Notes: generated by a model not told the origin, from the sequence alone. A stretch of 64,000 bases of DNA from Thalassospira xiamenensis M-5 = DSM 17429 (GCF_000300235.2 NZ_CP004388.1:3232001-3296000); one strand, 5' to 3'; positions 52,523-61,671 are shown, counted from the first letter of the stretch. Translations and numbers: made by a program.

Positions 52523-54272
52523 ACCTGCGCAAGAACTGCGTAATATCGACTGCGTCACATTGATCGGGTTGCAAATATTTGCGGCCATATTCGATATAAA
52601 CGCCAGATGACAACAGCAGATCGAACAGGTCGCCATCAATCTGTCCTTTGTCTCGCATGTCGGCCAGGATCGCGATGCATTCCGATAACATTTTGGGCCG
52701 TTTATAGGGACGATCAACCGCAGTAAGTGCCTCGAAGATGTCGGCAATCACCATCACCTTTTCGAGAATGCCCATATCTTCGCCAAGCAATCCGTTGGGA
52801 TAGCCCGAACCATCCATTTTTTCGTGATGGTTGCCGGCAATTGCCGGAATGCGTTGCAGTTCCCGAGGATAGGGCAATTGTGCGAGCATTTCCTGTGTCA
52901 CGACCACATGATCATTGATGATCTTGCGCTCTTCGGATGTCAGGGTGCCGCGCGGAACCGAAAGGTTATAGAGTTCGCCGCGGTTAATGCCCAGATAGGC
53001 CTGATCGCGGCGGTCATCCAGAAGCTTTTCAACGCCGGGCTGGCTGAATTTGGCACGGTCATCTTCGGTCAGGCGTTGATTTTCGGCCCATGAAAGCCCG
53101 ATGGTACGGTCAAAATGTCGCACCCATTCCTGCGCCCCGATTTCATGCAGGGCAAAGACCGCGTCGGTATCGAGTTCCTCGTCACCAATATTGCTGTGCG
53201 CAACCATTGAAAACTGGCTTTCAAGTTCGGCAATCCGGGCGTTGAAATCGGCATCGCAACGTTGGGCATCCTCGCCCGCGAGCTTGCGTTTGAGCATCTC
53301 GATTTCGGCATCGCGCCTGAGGACCTCGAACCGGGTGCGGATTTCGTGAATACGGTTATGGATGGTTTCAAGTTTGGTGGCCTTTTCCACCACATGATCG
53401 GGTGTGGTGATCTTGCCGCAATCATGGAGCCACGCCGCCAGATCAAGCTCGTACCACTCCATATCCGTCAGATAGAAATTGGAAAATGTTCCCCGTTTTT
53501 CATCGACGGCGGCCTTGGCCAACATGCGGGCAATGATGGGTACTTTTTCACAATGATGGGCTGTATGGGGGGATTTGGCATCAATTGCCTGCCCCAGAAC
53601 ACGCACGAAACTCTCCATCAGGTCGCGCTGCGCCATTAAAAGGCGGCTATTTTCAAGTGCCACCGCCGCCTGACTTGCCAGCGCATTGATGATCGGTTCG
53701 ATTGCCGGATCAAAGGCAATAATATCGCCCGCATCGTTACGTGCATTGATCAACTGCAACACACCGATCACAGTACCGCGCGTATTTTTAAGCGGTACCG
53801 TCAGGAATGATTTCGACCGATAACCGGTTTTGGCATCAAAGGCGCGCGTGCCGGAAAAATCGAACCCGTCGGCGAAATAGGCATCCTCGATATTGATCGA
53901 CTCACCCGTTAACGCGACATAGGTTGCGATGTTTTTGTGATTGGGGTTGCCCGCTGCATCATAAAGCGGCAGGGGAGGAAAAGGTTTCTCGTTTTCGCGG
54001 CCAGATACGAAGAACGTATCAAGCGTATCGTTCATCAGAATACGAAATTGAAGTTCCGTCTCGTCCTTGTTGACCAGATACAGCGACCCGCCATCGGCAT
54101 TGGTAAACTGCCGGGCTGCCATCAGGATTTTCTGATGAAGTTCCTCACGACCCTGCTCTGCCGACAGGGCAATACCAAGATCCACCAGCTGCGCAAGATA
54201 GCGCGCATCGGTGTCTTCGCTTCGGGCTATGCGGGTCGGAGGATTTTTCAAATCATCCCCGGTGCGGGTCAT
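52521..54272 (-). CDS. GAF and HD-GYP domain protein, probable cyclic-di-GMP phosphodiesterase
   Basis: A 583-residue cytosolic signalling protein with no membrane helix seen. A GAF domain is at about 25-208 (TNADGGSLYLVNKDETELQF; FLTVPLKNTRGTVIGVLQLINA). The HD-GYP domain starts with LGQAIDAKSPHTAHHCEKV. The catalytic HD is His283-Asp284 (WLHDCGKI). HHEKMDGSGYPNGL (GYP-type, 482-495) and ADIFEALTAVDRPYK complete it. About 200 residues separate HD from HHE, near three times the usual distance. The extra stretch (300-445) includes a charged, probably coiled-coil helix and unfamiliar sequence. It should cut cyclic di-GMP unless the insertion changes this. It stands alone with no operon partner. 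Confidence 0.9.
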   Translation of the reverse strand: MTRTGDDLKNPPTRIARSEDTDARYLAQLVDLGIALSAEQGREELHQKILMAARQFTNADGGSLYLVNKDETELQFRILMNDTLDTFFVSGRENEKPFPPLPLYDAAGNPNHKNIATYVALTGESINIEDAYFADGFDFSGTRAFDAKTGYRSKSFLTVPLKNTRGTVIGVLQLINARNDAGDIIAFDPAIEPIINALASQAAVALENSRLLMAQRDLMESFVRVLGQAIDAKSPHTAHHCEKVPIIARMLAKAAVDEKRGTFSNFYLTDMEWYELDLAAWLHDCGKITTPDHVVEKATKLETIHNRIHEIRTRFEVLRRDAEIEMLKRKLAGEDAQRCDADFNARIAELESQFSMVAHSNIGDEELDTDAVFALHEIGAQEWVRHFDRTIGLSWAENQRLTEDDRAKFSQPGVEKLLDDRRDQAYLGINRGELYNLSVPRGTLTSEERKIINDHVVVTQEMLAQLPYPRELQRIPAIAGNHHEKMDGSGYPNGLLGEDMGILEKVMVIADIFEALTAVDRPYKRPKMLSECIAILADMRDKGQIDGDLFDLLLSSGVYIEYGRKYLQPDQCDAVDITQFLRR

Positions 54273-54492
54273 AAATACGCGCCATTATCTGTGTCCACTC
54301 GCGATCAGAGCGGTTTGCCCGCCCTTGTTCTGGAATGCTCGTTTTACGAACTGTATCCATCAGGAGATTGAGATAATCTTAGCAGATGGCAAGTTACACA
54401 CAGGTAAAAAGCGATAATAAAGCTGTTATGCCCCAAAACAGGGTCCAAGCATAGTAATGCGTTTGGTGCGTGTCACTCCCTGATAAAAAAGA

Positions 54493-55506
54493 TCAAAACT
54501 GCCAATCGGCCGGGACCCAGGCATAGCCAACATCCGTCTTGAGCATCCGGCCAAGGCCCGGGAACGGATAGTGGAAGCCGAGAACAAGGAGTCGGTCTGT
54601 CGCTGCCATGTCAAAGATGCGACGGCGAGAGGCAAGAGCCGTTTCCTTGTCGCGATCCGGCCCCGGCAGCCATGACCGGTCGACATTGACGATCGGATGA
54701 TACGCAAGATCGGCCGTCAGCAGGAGCTGATCATTTCCGGATTGAACAAGGAAATTTGCCATGCCAGGTGTATGGCCCAATGCCGGAAGCGTGGTCAGCC
54801 CGGGGACGATCTCCTCACCGGCTTCGTACAATTCGATCCCGTTTGTGACCGGCTCGACACTCCGCCTGATGGCGGCGGCGAAATTGCGACGGAAATCCTC
54901 GGGCACCGGCATGTAGGAAAGGTCTGGATCGTTGGCGACAAAAAAGTCCCAATCGGCACGGGGCGCAAAGACAGTCGCCCTTGGAAATGCCTTGCCTCCA
55001 TCGACAGTTCGAAGATTGCCGACATGGTCCGGGTGCGTGTGCGAAACAACCACAATATCGATATCCTCGGGCCTTAAGCCTATGGCCGCCAGATTCTCGA
55101 AGATGCGACCGCCTTGCGGCCCCATCGTCTGCCCGGCTCCGGCCTCAAGAAGGATACGCCTGCCATTCGTTTCGATAAGAAGCGTGTTGAGGTTGAGCGT
55201 CAGGCGGTCGGTCGGCAGAAAGGCTTGCCTCAGAACTTCCTCCAGTTCCACCTCCGGCGCATTGCTGGCATAAATCCGCGGCGGGCCACCGATTAGCCCA
55301 TCGCTCAACACGGTTGCGGATATATCGTCTCCGACGCGAAAACGATAATAGCCGACATTTCCACCCGTATGTCCACTTTGGGCCGGAGACGGCGCGCCGG
55401 CAGCAGCCTGCGCAAATGCCATGCAGCCGGTTGGCAAGATCAGTCCCGCCGCTGCCGATGCGGCTGTCAGCATGATCTTTCTGCGATTCAATGTGATTCC
55501 GCTCAT
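54493..55506 (-). CDS. Exported metallo-beta-lactamase-fold hydrolase
   Basis: A protein of about 337 residues with a twin-arginine-like signal (NRRKIMLTAASAAAGLILPTGC...) that could also be a lipoprotein signal, given the Cys in PTGCMAFAQA. The metal-binding motif SHTHPDH (HxHxDH) is intact, and further ligands are in LPALGHTPGM and LLLTADLA. It resembles the MBL-fold subgroup with quorum-quenching lactonases and related hydrolases; the substrate is unknown. Several starts are close together (55515, 55512, 55506). I chose 55506, which has AGG at a suitable distance. It is divergent from a LysR gene, its probable regulator. Confidence 0.84.
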   Translation of the reverse strand: MSGITLNRRKIMLTAASAAAGLILPTGCMAFAQAAAGAPSPAQSGHTGGNVGYYRFRVGDDISATVLSDGLIGGPPRIYASNAPEVELEEVLRQAFLPTDRLTLNLNTLLIETNGRRILLEAGAGQTMGPQGGRIFENLAAIGLRPEDIDIVVVSHTHPDHVGNLRTVDGGKAFPRATVFAPRADWDFFVANDPDLSYMPVPEDFRRNFAAAIRRSVEPVTNGIELYEAGEEIVPGLTTLPALGHTPGMANFLVQSGNDQLLLTADLAYHPIVNVDRSWLPGPDRDKETALASRRRIFDMAATDRLLVLGFHYPFPGLGRMLKTDVGYAWVPADWQF

Positions 55507-55679
55507 ACTCATCATCCTGTCCAAATATCTGATTGCAGATGCCGTATTTGATTTCAGCTTGTTGCAGCATCGCGATTATCCGCAAGCGACGCCCCGCAGC
55601 ATGCTTTCTAGGGATGACACAGATCGAGCGCGCAGATAAGCTAACAAAAATGGATCAGCTTATTAAGCAAAGCTTTGCA

Positions 55680-56570
55680 ATGAAATCGTTACGCCTCGAC
55701 AGTCTGGAGATATTTGAGGATGTCGTGCGATGTGGTGGCTTCAGAGCCGCCGCGCTCGGCAGGGGCGTATCATCCTCTGCCATCAGCCAATCGATCAGTG
55801 TGCTTGAGGAAGCGCTGGGCATCCGGCTGCTGAACCGAACGACACGCAGCGTCGCGCCTACCGAAGCAGGCGAGCGGCTTCTTGAGCGACTTGGACCTGC
55901 CCTTCACAATATCAGAACAGCCATCGACGATCTCAATCAGCTTCGGGAACACCCGTCCGGCACCGTGCGGATCAATGCGCCGGGACCGGCCGCCGACCAT
56001 GTTCTTTGCCCTCTGGCCTTTGAATTCATGGAAATTTACCCCGACATCAATATCGAGATCGTCAGCGATGCCGCGATCATCGATATTGTGGCGCAGGGTT
56101 TCGACGCTGGCGTGCGCTTCGGACATCAACTCGCCCAGGACATGATCGCCATACCGCTGGGTCCCGCATTGCAATATGCAATCGTGGCCTCGCCCGATTA
56201 TCTTCGCAGACGTGATCGCCCCGGCTCACCGGGCGATCTTCTTACCAATGACTGTATTCGCCGCCGCTTTCCCGGCGGAACCATGGTGACGTGGAAATTC
56301 GAAAAGGACGGTAACGAGGTGGAAATCCCCCCAAAGGGCCGACTGACTTTGAGTTCAGCACATCAGGAACGTCAGGCCGCCCTTGCCGGATCTGGCATCG
56401 CGCATCTGTTTGAGGATTATATCCGCGACGATGTCGAACAGGGCAGACTTGTCGAATTGCTCGTCGACTGGAAGAAGAAGCTGCCGAGTTGGTATCTGTA
56501 TTATCCGAACCGGCGCCATACAAGCGCGGCCATGCGAGCCTTTCTCGAATACATCCGCAATCGGAAATGA
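55680..56570 (+). CDS. LysR-family regulator, divergent from the MBL-fold gene
   Basis: A 296-residue LysR regulator. MKSLRLDSLEIFEDVVRCGGFRAAALGRGVSSSAISQSISVLEEALGIRLLNRTTRS is the helix-turn-helix end. The effector part reads SGTVRINAPGPAADHVLCPLAFEFMEIYPDINIEIVSDAAIIDIVAQGFDAGVRFG, of the CrgA/DmlR group. An ATG at 55650 would add ten residues. The gap to the MBL-fold gene is about 170 bp, enough for a shared operator, and control of that hydrolase is the natural guess. Confidence 0.88.
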   Translation: MKSLRLDSLEIFEDVVRCGGFRAAALGRGVSSSAISQSISVLEEALGIRLLNRTTRSVAPTEAGERLLERLGPALHNIRTAIDDLNQLREHPSGTVRINAPGPAADHVLCPLAFEFMEIYPDINIEIVSDAAIIDIVAQGFDAGVRFGHQLAQDMIAIPLGPALQYAIVASPDYLRRRDRPGSPGDLLTNDCIRRRFPGGTMVTWKFEKDGNEVEIPPKGRLTLSSAHQERQAALAGSGIAHLFEDYIRDDVEQGRLVELLVDWKKKLPSWYLYYPNRRHTSAAMRAFLEYIRNRK

Positions 56571-56802
56571 TCCCCGATTGGAGACTAATGCCCGGCAGGC
56601 ATATCGAGAAACATGTAGCAGCAATCGAAAAACACCGGCAAAGATGCCCCCGGACGGGGACGCTGCACGATGCAGGGTTGCCAATCGCGACGATTTGGAC
56701 TATCCGACGCTTTGAAAGCGTGCCGGAACCAGCATCGCACTTCGCTGATCACGCAATCTGGTCATGACCCGGCACCCAACCATCCTGCCCGGAGGCGACT
56801 GC

Positions 56803-58113
56803 ATGATCCCCCGTTATTCCCGTCCGCAGATGACATCAATCTGGGAACCGGCGAACAAATTCCGTATCTGGTTTGAAATCGAGGCACACGCTGCCGACAA
56901 ACTGGCCGAGTTGGGCGTCATTCCGACTGCCTCTGCCAAACTGGTCTGGGAAAAAGGCAACAAGCCCTATACCCAGGACCGTATTGATCGCATTGATGCT
57001 GTCGAAGCCGAAGTCAAGCACGACGTGATCGCCTTCCTGACGGAACTGGCAGAACTGGTCGGCGAAGAAGCCCGCTTCGTTCATCAGGGCATGACCAGCT
57101 CCGACGTTCTCGATACCTGCTTTAACGTGCAGCTCGTTCAGGCAACCGACATCCTGCTTGAAGATATGGACAAGCTTCTGGCCGCCCTTAAAAAGCGCGC
57201 CTATGAAACCAAGGACATCGCCTGCATGGGCCGTTCGCACGGCATCCATGCGGAGCCTGTGACCTTTGGCCTGAAACTGGCAACCTTCTATGCCGAATTC
57301 AAACGTAACCGCGACCGTCTGGTCGTCGCGCGTGAAGAAATCGCGACCTGTGCGATTTCCGGTGCGGTCGGCACATTTGCCAATATCGACCCGCAGGTCG
57401 AAGAACATGTTGCAGCCAAGCTTGGCCTGAAACCCGAACCGGTTTCAACCCAGGTGATCCCGCGCGACCGTCATGCCGCTTATTTCGCCGCCCTTGGCGT
57501 TATCGCATCCTCGGTCGAGCATCTCGCCACCGAAATCCGCCACCTGCAGCGCACCGAAGTTCGTGAAGTTGAGGAATTCTTCTCAAAGGGGCAGAAGGGT
57601 TCGTCGGCAATGCCGCACAAACGCAACCCGGTTCTGACCGAAAACCTGACCGGCCTTGCACGTCTTGTCCGTTCGATGGCGATCCCGGCCATGGAAAACG
57701 TCGCCCTGTGGCATGAACGTGATATTTCGCATTCATCGGTCGAACGCAATATCGGCCCGGATGCGACCGTAACCCTCGACTTTGCTTTGATGCGCCTGAC
57801 CAATGTGGTTGAAAACCTTGTCGTCTATCCGGAACGGATGGACGAAATCCTCAATCAGATGGGTGGTCTGGTCTTCTCGCAGCGCGTGCTGCTGACCCTG
57901 ACGCAGCATGGCGTTTCGCGCGAAGATTCGTACCGCATCGTTCAGCGCAACGCGATGAAGGTCTGGAACCGCGAAGGCGATCTGTTGTCGCTTCTGAAGA
58001 CCGATGCAGACGTTACCGCGAAAATCCCGATGGAAACGCTCGAAAGCCTGTTTGACCTTGGTTACCACACCAAGCATGTCGACACGATTTTCGCCCGCGT
58101 GTTTGCCGACTGA
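56803..58113 (+). CDS. purB: Adenylosuccinate lyase
   Basis: Catalyses two fumarate-releasing steps in purine synthesis (SAICAR to AICAR, and adenylosuccinate to AMP). The 436-residue protein begins MIPRYSRPQMTSIWEPANKFRIWFEIE and has HQGMTSSDVLDTCFN, MGRSHGIHAEP (catalytic His) and the flexible signature loop GSSAMPHKRNP with the catalytic Ser. Length and motifs fit the shorter bacterial class. The ATG at 56803 has GGAGGCGACTGC upstream; an ATG at 56764 has none. Its terminator was split by the IS element immediately downstream. Confidence 0.96.
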   Translation: MIPRYSRPQMTSIWEPANKFRIWFEIEAHAADKLAELGVIPTASAKLVWEKGNKPYTQDRIDRIDAVEAEVKHDVIAFLTELAELVGEEARFVHQGMTSSDVLDTCFNVQLVQATDILLEDMDKLLAALKKRAYETKDIACMGRSHGIHAEPVTFGLKLATFYAEFKRNRDRLVVAREEIATCAISGAVGTFANIDPQVEEHVAAKLGLKPEPVSTQVIPRDRHAAYFAALGVIASSVEHLATEIRHLQRTEVREVEEFFSKGQKGSSAMPHKRNPVLTENLTGLARLVRSMAIPAMENVALWHERDISHSSVERNIGPDATVTLDFALMRLTNVVENLVVYPERMDEILNQMGGLVFSQRVLLTLTQHGVSREDSYRIVQRNAMKVWNREGDLLSLLKTDADVTAKIPMETLESLFDLGYHTKHVDTIFARVFAD

Positions 58114-58136
58114 CGGTAGCACCGCACACTAAAATC

Positions 58137-58164
58137 AAAGCCCCGGTCAATTTGCCGGGGCTTT
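58137..58164 (+). repeat. Left copy of 28-bp target duplication; truncated purB terminator
   Basis: AAAGCCCCGG-TCAATTTG-CCGGGGCTTT is a perfect 10-bp-stem palindrome. An identical copy in the same orientation is at 59670-59697. Here the T-run is cut to three by the IS end. Confidence 0.93.
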
Positions 58165-58176
58165 CAGACCGCTGAC

Positions 58177-58210
58177 AAACCCCGTCATATTTTGGCGGGG
58201 TTTTTCTTTT
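58177..58210 (+). terminator. Terminator inside the IS left end
   Basis: AAACCCCG (58177-58184) pairs with CGGGGTTT (58196-58203) and is followed by TTCTTTT on the plus strand. It can stop transcription arriving from purB, in place of the terminator the IS interrupted, and prevents antisense reading of the transposase gene. Confidence 0.7.
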
Positions 58211-58248
58211 AGAGGTGTTTGAAAGCTGGCTTGAGTGTGCCGAGGGGA

Positions 58249-59616
58249 TTATCCCTCAGCGATTGGCCCCTTGGGGCCCAAAGCCAGGGCTATTTTCTTG
58301 ATGTTTTGGGCGGCGGCGGCCAGCAGACATTGGCATTTGACATTGATCAGTCCCCGGAACCTTGCATATCGATGACCGTGAAGCTGTTTGGCATCTGCAA
58401 AAGAGCGTTCGACCGTCTCTTTTCGGCGCTTGTAAACCCGCTTACCCCACTCTGTCAGACGATAGGCGTCAGCCCGGTCTCTGGCGTCTTGCCAGACATG
58501 GCGCGTGACAGTTTTTCGGTGGTGGGCATTGGCGGTACAGGAAGCCAGCACAGGACAGGTGCGGCATTTTTCCGGGTCGCTGTGATAATGGCGGTATCCA
58601 TTTCGGTCGGTTGTCGCATAAGACAGAAGCTGACCTTCGGGGCAGCGATAAGCATCACGTTCAGGGTCATAAACGTATTTGCGTTTGGGGATGTAGCCTT
58701 CCGGAAGGTTCGGGCGGCGATAGCCCGTCACGCCAAGGATGTCACGATCTTCAAGGCCTTTGGCAATCGCGGCGGTCGCATAGCCCGCATCCAGTCCGAC
58801 GGCGATAACATCAAGGTCAAAACGCTGCCTTTGTCGGTCAAGACGGTCGAGATAGGGAATGCTGTCATGCAGATTGGCCGGGGTGGCGTAACTGTCGGTA
58901 ATGATCCCAAGCTTGCCATCGACCGTGCGGTGATCGAGATAGAAAAAGCCCTTGGGCTTGCCGTCGCGCACCATATATCCGCTGTCGGGATCGGTTCGGC
59001 TGATCTTGGTTTCTTTCTCAACCGGCTGGCGTTCCTTGGCTTTGAGCGGCTTTTTCGCATGAGCCGCCCGGTCTTCCTCAATCGCCAGATCCAGATCATC
59101 CCAATAGGCCGCGCGCGATTTGGCAACCACTTCGCGGTCCCATTTGTTCTTGTTGGCATCGGCCTTCAAATGCGTGCTGTCGGTATAGAGAACCTTACCA
59201 TCCACCAGCCCGTGCCTGATCGCCTGCTCGACGATCTCGTCAAAAATATCCTGCGCAACACTGGCATCATGATATCGACGCCGCCGGTTCTGCGACAGGG
59301 TCGAGGCATCAAAGACCTTGTCGGTCAGCTTGAGTTGCAAAAACCAGCGATAGGCGACATTGACCTCAATCTCGCGCACAAGCTGGCGCTCCGAGCGCAC
59401 GCCAAACAGATAGCCAATGAACAGCGCCTTAAACATCATCACCGGATCAAGGGCGGGACGGCCATTGTTCGCGCAGTACAAATCGGCCACGCGCGCATGG
59501 ATAAAACTGAAATCGATCACGGCATCGATCTTACGAAGCAAATGATCGCTGGGGACCAAACTGTCGAGTGTCACCATCTCAAGTTCGGTTTGATGTGGGC
59601 TGGGTTTCTTAAGCAT
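58249..59616 (-). CDS. IS1182-family DDE transposase
   Basis: A 455-residue complete transposase. The start region MLKKPSPHQTELEMVTLDSLVPSDHLLRKIDAVIDFSFI is the DUF772 N-terminal part. The DDE core includes VLYTDSTHLKADANKNKWD (first Asp), AVGLDAGYATAAIAKGLEDRDILGVTGYRRP (second Asp) and a late RRKETVERSFADAKQLHGHRYARFRG with the catalytic Glu. A cysteine-rich zinc-type stretch (AYRCPEGQLL, CRTCPVLASC) is typical of the family. The ATG at 59616 is chosen; a TTG at 59631 with GGCGGGG upstream would add five residues. No frameshift or internal stop was seen, so the element may be active. Confidence 0.93.
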   Translation of the reverse strand: MLKKPSPHQTELEMVTLDSLVPSDHLLRKIDAVIDFSFIHARVADLYCANNGRPALDPVMMFKALFIGYLFGVRSERQLVREIEVNVAYRWFLQLKLTDKVFDASTLSQNRRRRYHDASVAQDIFDEIVEQAIRHGLVDGKVLYTDSTHLKADANKNKWDREVVAKSRAAYWDDLDLAIEEDRAAHAKKPLKAKERQPVEKETKISRTDPDSGYMVRDGKPKGFFYLDHRTVDGKLGIITDSYATPANLHDSIPYLDRLDRQRQRFDLDVIAVGLDAGYATAAIAKGLEDRDILGVTGYRRPNLPEGYIPKRKYVYDPERDAYRCPEGQLLSYATTDRNGYRHYHSDPEKCRTCPVLASCTANAHHRKTVTRHVWQDARDRADAYRLTEWGKRVYKRRKETVERSFADAKQLHGHRYARFRGLINVKCQCLLAAAAQNIKKIALALGPKGPIAEG

Positions 59617-59669
59617 TCCCCATTGAATCAAAAATCCCCGCCAATGGCGAGGACTTTGTCAGCAGTCTG

Positions 59670-59697
59670 AAAGCCCCGGTCAATTTGCCGGGGCTTT
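59670..59697 (+). repeat. Right copy of 28-bp target duplication, with full T-run
   Basis: This copy is identical to 58137-58164 and continues into TTT CG, giving the complete six-T tail of the ancestral purB terminator. It can also serve the convergent LysR gene. Confidence 0.93.
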
Positions 59698-59703
59698 TTT
59701 CGT

Positions 59704-60612
59704 TTACGGGTTTTGCGACAATGTCAGTTCCCGTGCCTCGCCCAGCAGCCAGTCGCGAAACAGCTTCACCTGACCGCGCAGTTCCCGGTTTTTTGGATGC
59801 ACCAGATAGTATCCCGAAGGAACGGCCAGAACCTGTTCGGGGAACAGATGGACCAGCTTGCCTTCCATCACGTCTTCTTCGGCCAGCAATGGATTGGCCA
59901 TTACCACACCCTGTCCGTGAATCGCGGCCTCGATTGCCATGGATGTCTGATCGATTTCAATGCGCTTGATTGCGGCAATCTCGCTTGGGTTCATCCTGGC
60001 AAACTGGCCAAGCCATTCTTCCCACCAGTCATGCAGAATGTCGTTTAACAAAGTAGCACGCGCCAGATCGGCTGGATGCTCAAACCCCATGCGGTCGCGA
60101 TAGGCCGGCGAACAGAATGCCGCCGCCTGACCGCGATAGATCAGGACGGATTCAAGTTTGTCGTCATTGCCGTCAAAATACCGCACGGCAATATCGACCG
60201 GATCGCGATCAAAATCCGTAAATTGCACCGACGACCCGACATGAAGTGACGTTGACGGATAATCGATCAGGAACCGCGCCATCCGTTTGGAAAACCATTT
60301 CGCGGCAAAACTTGGCGGCATGACCACACGCACCGTATGTTCGCGCTGCCCGCGCAAATGCTGACTGGCATCGATGATCTGCAGCAAGGCGGGTGATATG
60401 CGCGCGGCATAATCAAGCCCGTCGGCTGTCGGTTTCACCTGCCGGACCGAGCGAACAAACAGTTCCACCCCTAGCCAGTCTTCAAGCTTTCTGAGCTGCT
60501 GCCCGACGGCACCCGGCGTCACATTCAGCTCTTCCGCTGCACGAGAAAAACTATTCAATCGAATAGATGCCTCGAACGCACGCAAGGAATTGAGCGGCGG
60601 ATATGAACTCAT
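59704..60612 (-). CDS. GcvA-like LysR-family regulator
   Basis: A 302-residue LysR regulator of the GcvA group. PPLNSLRAFEASIRLNSFSRAAEELNVTPGAVGQQLRKLEDWLGVELFVRS is the DNA-binding end with the group phrase LNVTPGAVGQQ. The effector part has VRVVMPPSFAAKWFSKRMARFLIDYPSTSLHVGSS and VDIAVRYFDGND. It is divergent from an EamA transporter gene with starts about 97 bp apart, so control of that exporter is likely. The ATG at 60612 is the first in frame. Confidence 0.9.
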   Translation of the reverse strand: MSSYPPLNSLRAFEASIRLNSFSRAAEELNVTPGAVGQQLRKLEDWLGVELFVRSVRQVKPTADGLDYAARISPALLQIIDASQHLRGQREHTVRVVMPPSFAAKWFSKRMARFLIDYPSTSLHVGSSVQFTDFDRDPVDIAVRYFDGNDDKLESVLIYRGQAAAFCSPAYRDRMGFEHPADLARATLLNDILHDWWEEWLGQFARMNPSEIAAIKRIEIDQTSMAIEAAIHGQGVVMANPLLAEEDVMEGKLVHLFPEQVLAVPSGYYLVHPKNRELRGQVKLFRDWLLGEARELTLSQNP

Positions 60613-60709
60613 GATGCAGATTTTCTATTCCATGATCCAGATAACATGATTTGTACGCCATTTGGACCGGACCTACAATCGCGACATGACCCCCACGAAA
60701 GTTCCGGCC

Positions 60710-61651
60710 ATGAAGAACAACGCATACCTCGTCTTTGGCTTTCTTGCCCTGTGCTGGGGCATGACCTTTTTGTTCAACAAAACGGCAAGCAGCCTGATAT
60801 CGCCAATGCAGGTCGTGACCGTGCGGGTCATCATGGGCTTTCTGCCGGTTCTGGCATTTGCGATGGCGCGCAAGGTGCTGCATTGGCAACATCTGCGCCA
60901 TACGCATCATTTCATCGTCATGTCACTTCTCGCGGCCACCGTCTATTACCTTGCCTTTGCCAAGGGCATCTCGCTTCTGCCATCCAGCGTTGCCGGGATG
61001 CTAAGCGGTGTGATCCCGATGTTTTCCTTTATCGCGGCGGCGATTTTCCTGCGCAGCGAACCGGTCAATATCCGATCCATCATCGGATTGCTGTTTGGCT
61101 TTACTGGTGTCCTGATCATTGCAAAACCATGGGAATCCGGTGCGTCTGGTATTGATCTGATGGGGGTTCTTTATGTCGCCATCGGGTCGGGCTGTGTCGG
61201 GCTTTCATTTGTTTATGTTCGCAAATTCCTAAGCCCGCTTGGCATTTCGCCAATTGCACTTTGCACTTATCAGCTTGGTATTTCGGCGGTAACGCTTCTG
61301 CTGATTTGCGATTTTTCCGGTATGGATGCGATCTTTACCAACTGGAAAATCGCCACCGGCCTTTTCATCGGCCTTGGCATGTTTGGAACCGGCATTGCCT
61401 ATATGTGTTATTACTTCCTGATCGGTAAACTGGGCGCTGTCAAAACCGCCGGGGTCACCTATATCCCGCCGGTCATCGGCCTTCTGACCGGCAGTCTGAT
61501 TTTGGATGAACCGGTTTCCGCAACCGATATCGTTGCGACCGCAATGATCCTGTCGGGTGTCTTCATAATCCAGTCGGGCAGAACGCCGCCGTCATCTACA
61601 AACACGACATCACCGAATGTCCGGGCAAACAACCTGCCCGAACGTGCCTGA
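60710..61651 (+). CDS. EamA/DMT-family transporter
   Basis: A 313-residue inner-membrane protein with ten predicted helices in two EamA repeats. The first repeat is AYLVFGFLALCWGMTFLFNKTASSLISPMQVVTVRV. The second is LMGVLYVAIGSGCVGLSFVYVRKFLSPLGISPIALCTYQLG, ending in AGVTYIPPVIGLLTGSLILDEPVSATDIVATAMILSGVFII. Members export amino acids or metabolites; the substrate is not predictable. The start could be 60710 (MKNNAYLVF) or the ATG at 60686. It is divergent from the GcvA-like regulator and followed by a strong terminator. Confidence 0.9.
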   Translation: MKNNAYLVFGFLALCWGMTFLFNKTASSLISPMQVVTVRVIMGFLPVLAFAMARKVLHWQHLRHTHHFIVMSLLAATVYYLAFAKGISLLPSSVAGMLSGVIPMFSFIAAAIFLRSEPVNIRSIIGLLFGFTGVLIIAKPWESGASGIDLMGVLYVAIGSGCVGLSFVYVRKFLSPLGISPIALCTYQLGISAVTLLLICDFSGMDAIFTNWKIATGLFIGLGMFGTGIAYMCYYFLIGKLGAVKTAGVTYIPPVIGLLTGSLILDEPVSATDIVATAMILSGVFIIQSGRTPPSSTNTTSPNVRANNLPERA

Positions 61652-61671
61652 GACTCTCCGTCTCATGGACA

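Larger units (their letters stand above)
58165..59669 (-). mobile_element. IS1182-family insertion sequence, 1505 bp, intact
   Basis: The element is bounded by inverted repeats CAGACCGCTGACAAA (58165-58179) and TTTGTCAGCAGTCTG (59655-59669), matching at 14 of 15 positions, with one transposase gene between them. The size lies in the family range. It is flanked by an exact 28-bp direct repeat that is itself a palindromic terminator. IS1182 elements are known for palindromic targets and variable, sometimes long, duplications. The lack of damage or divergence between the target copies suggests recent insertion. Confidence 0.93.

Noticed and set aside
58219-59670. 483-codon open frame on the plus strand across the IS
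   Set aside because: It is antisense to a complete IS1182 transposase with catalytic motifs and runs into both inverted repeats, so it is a shadow.
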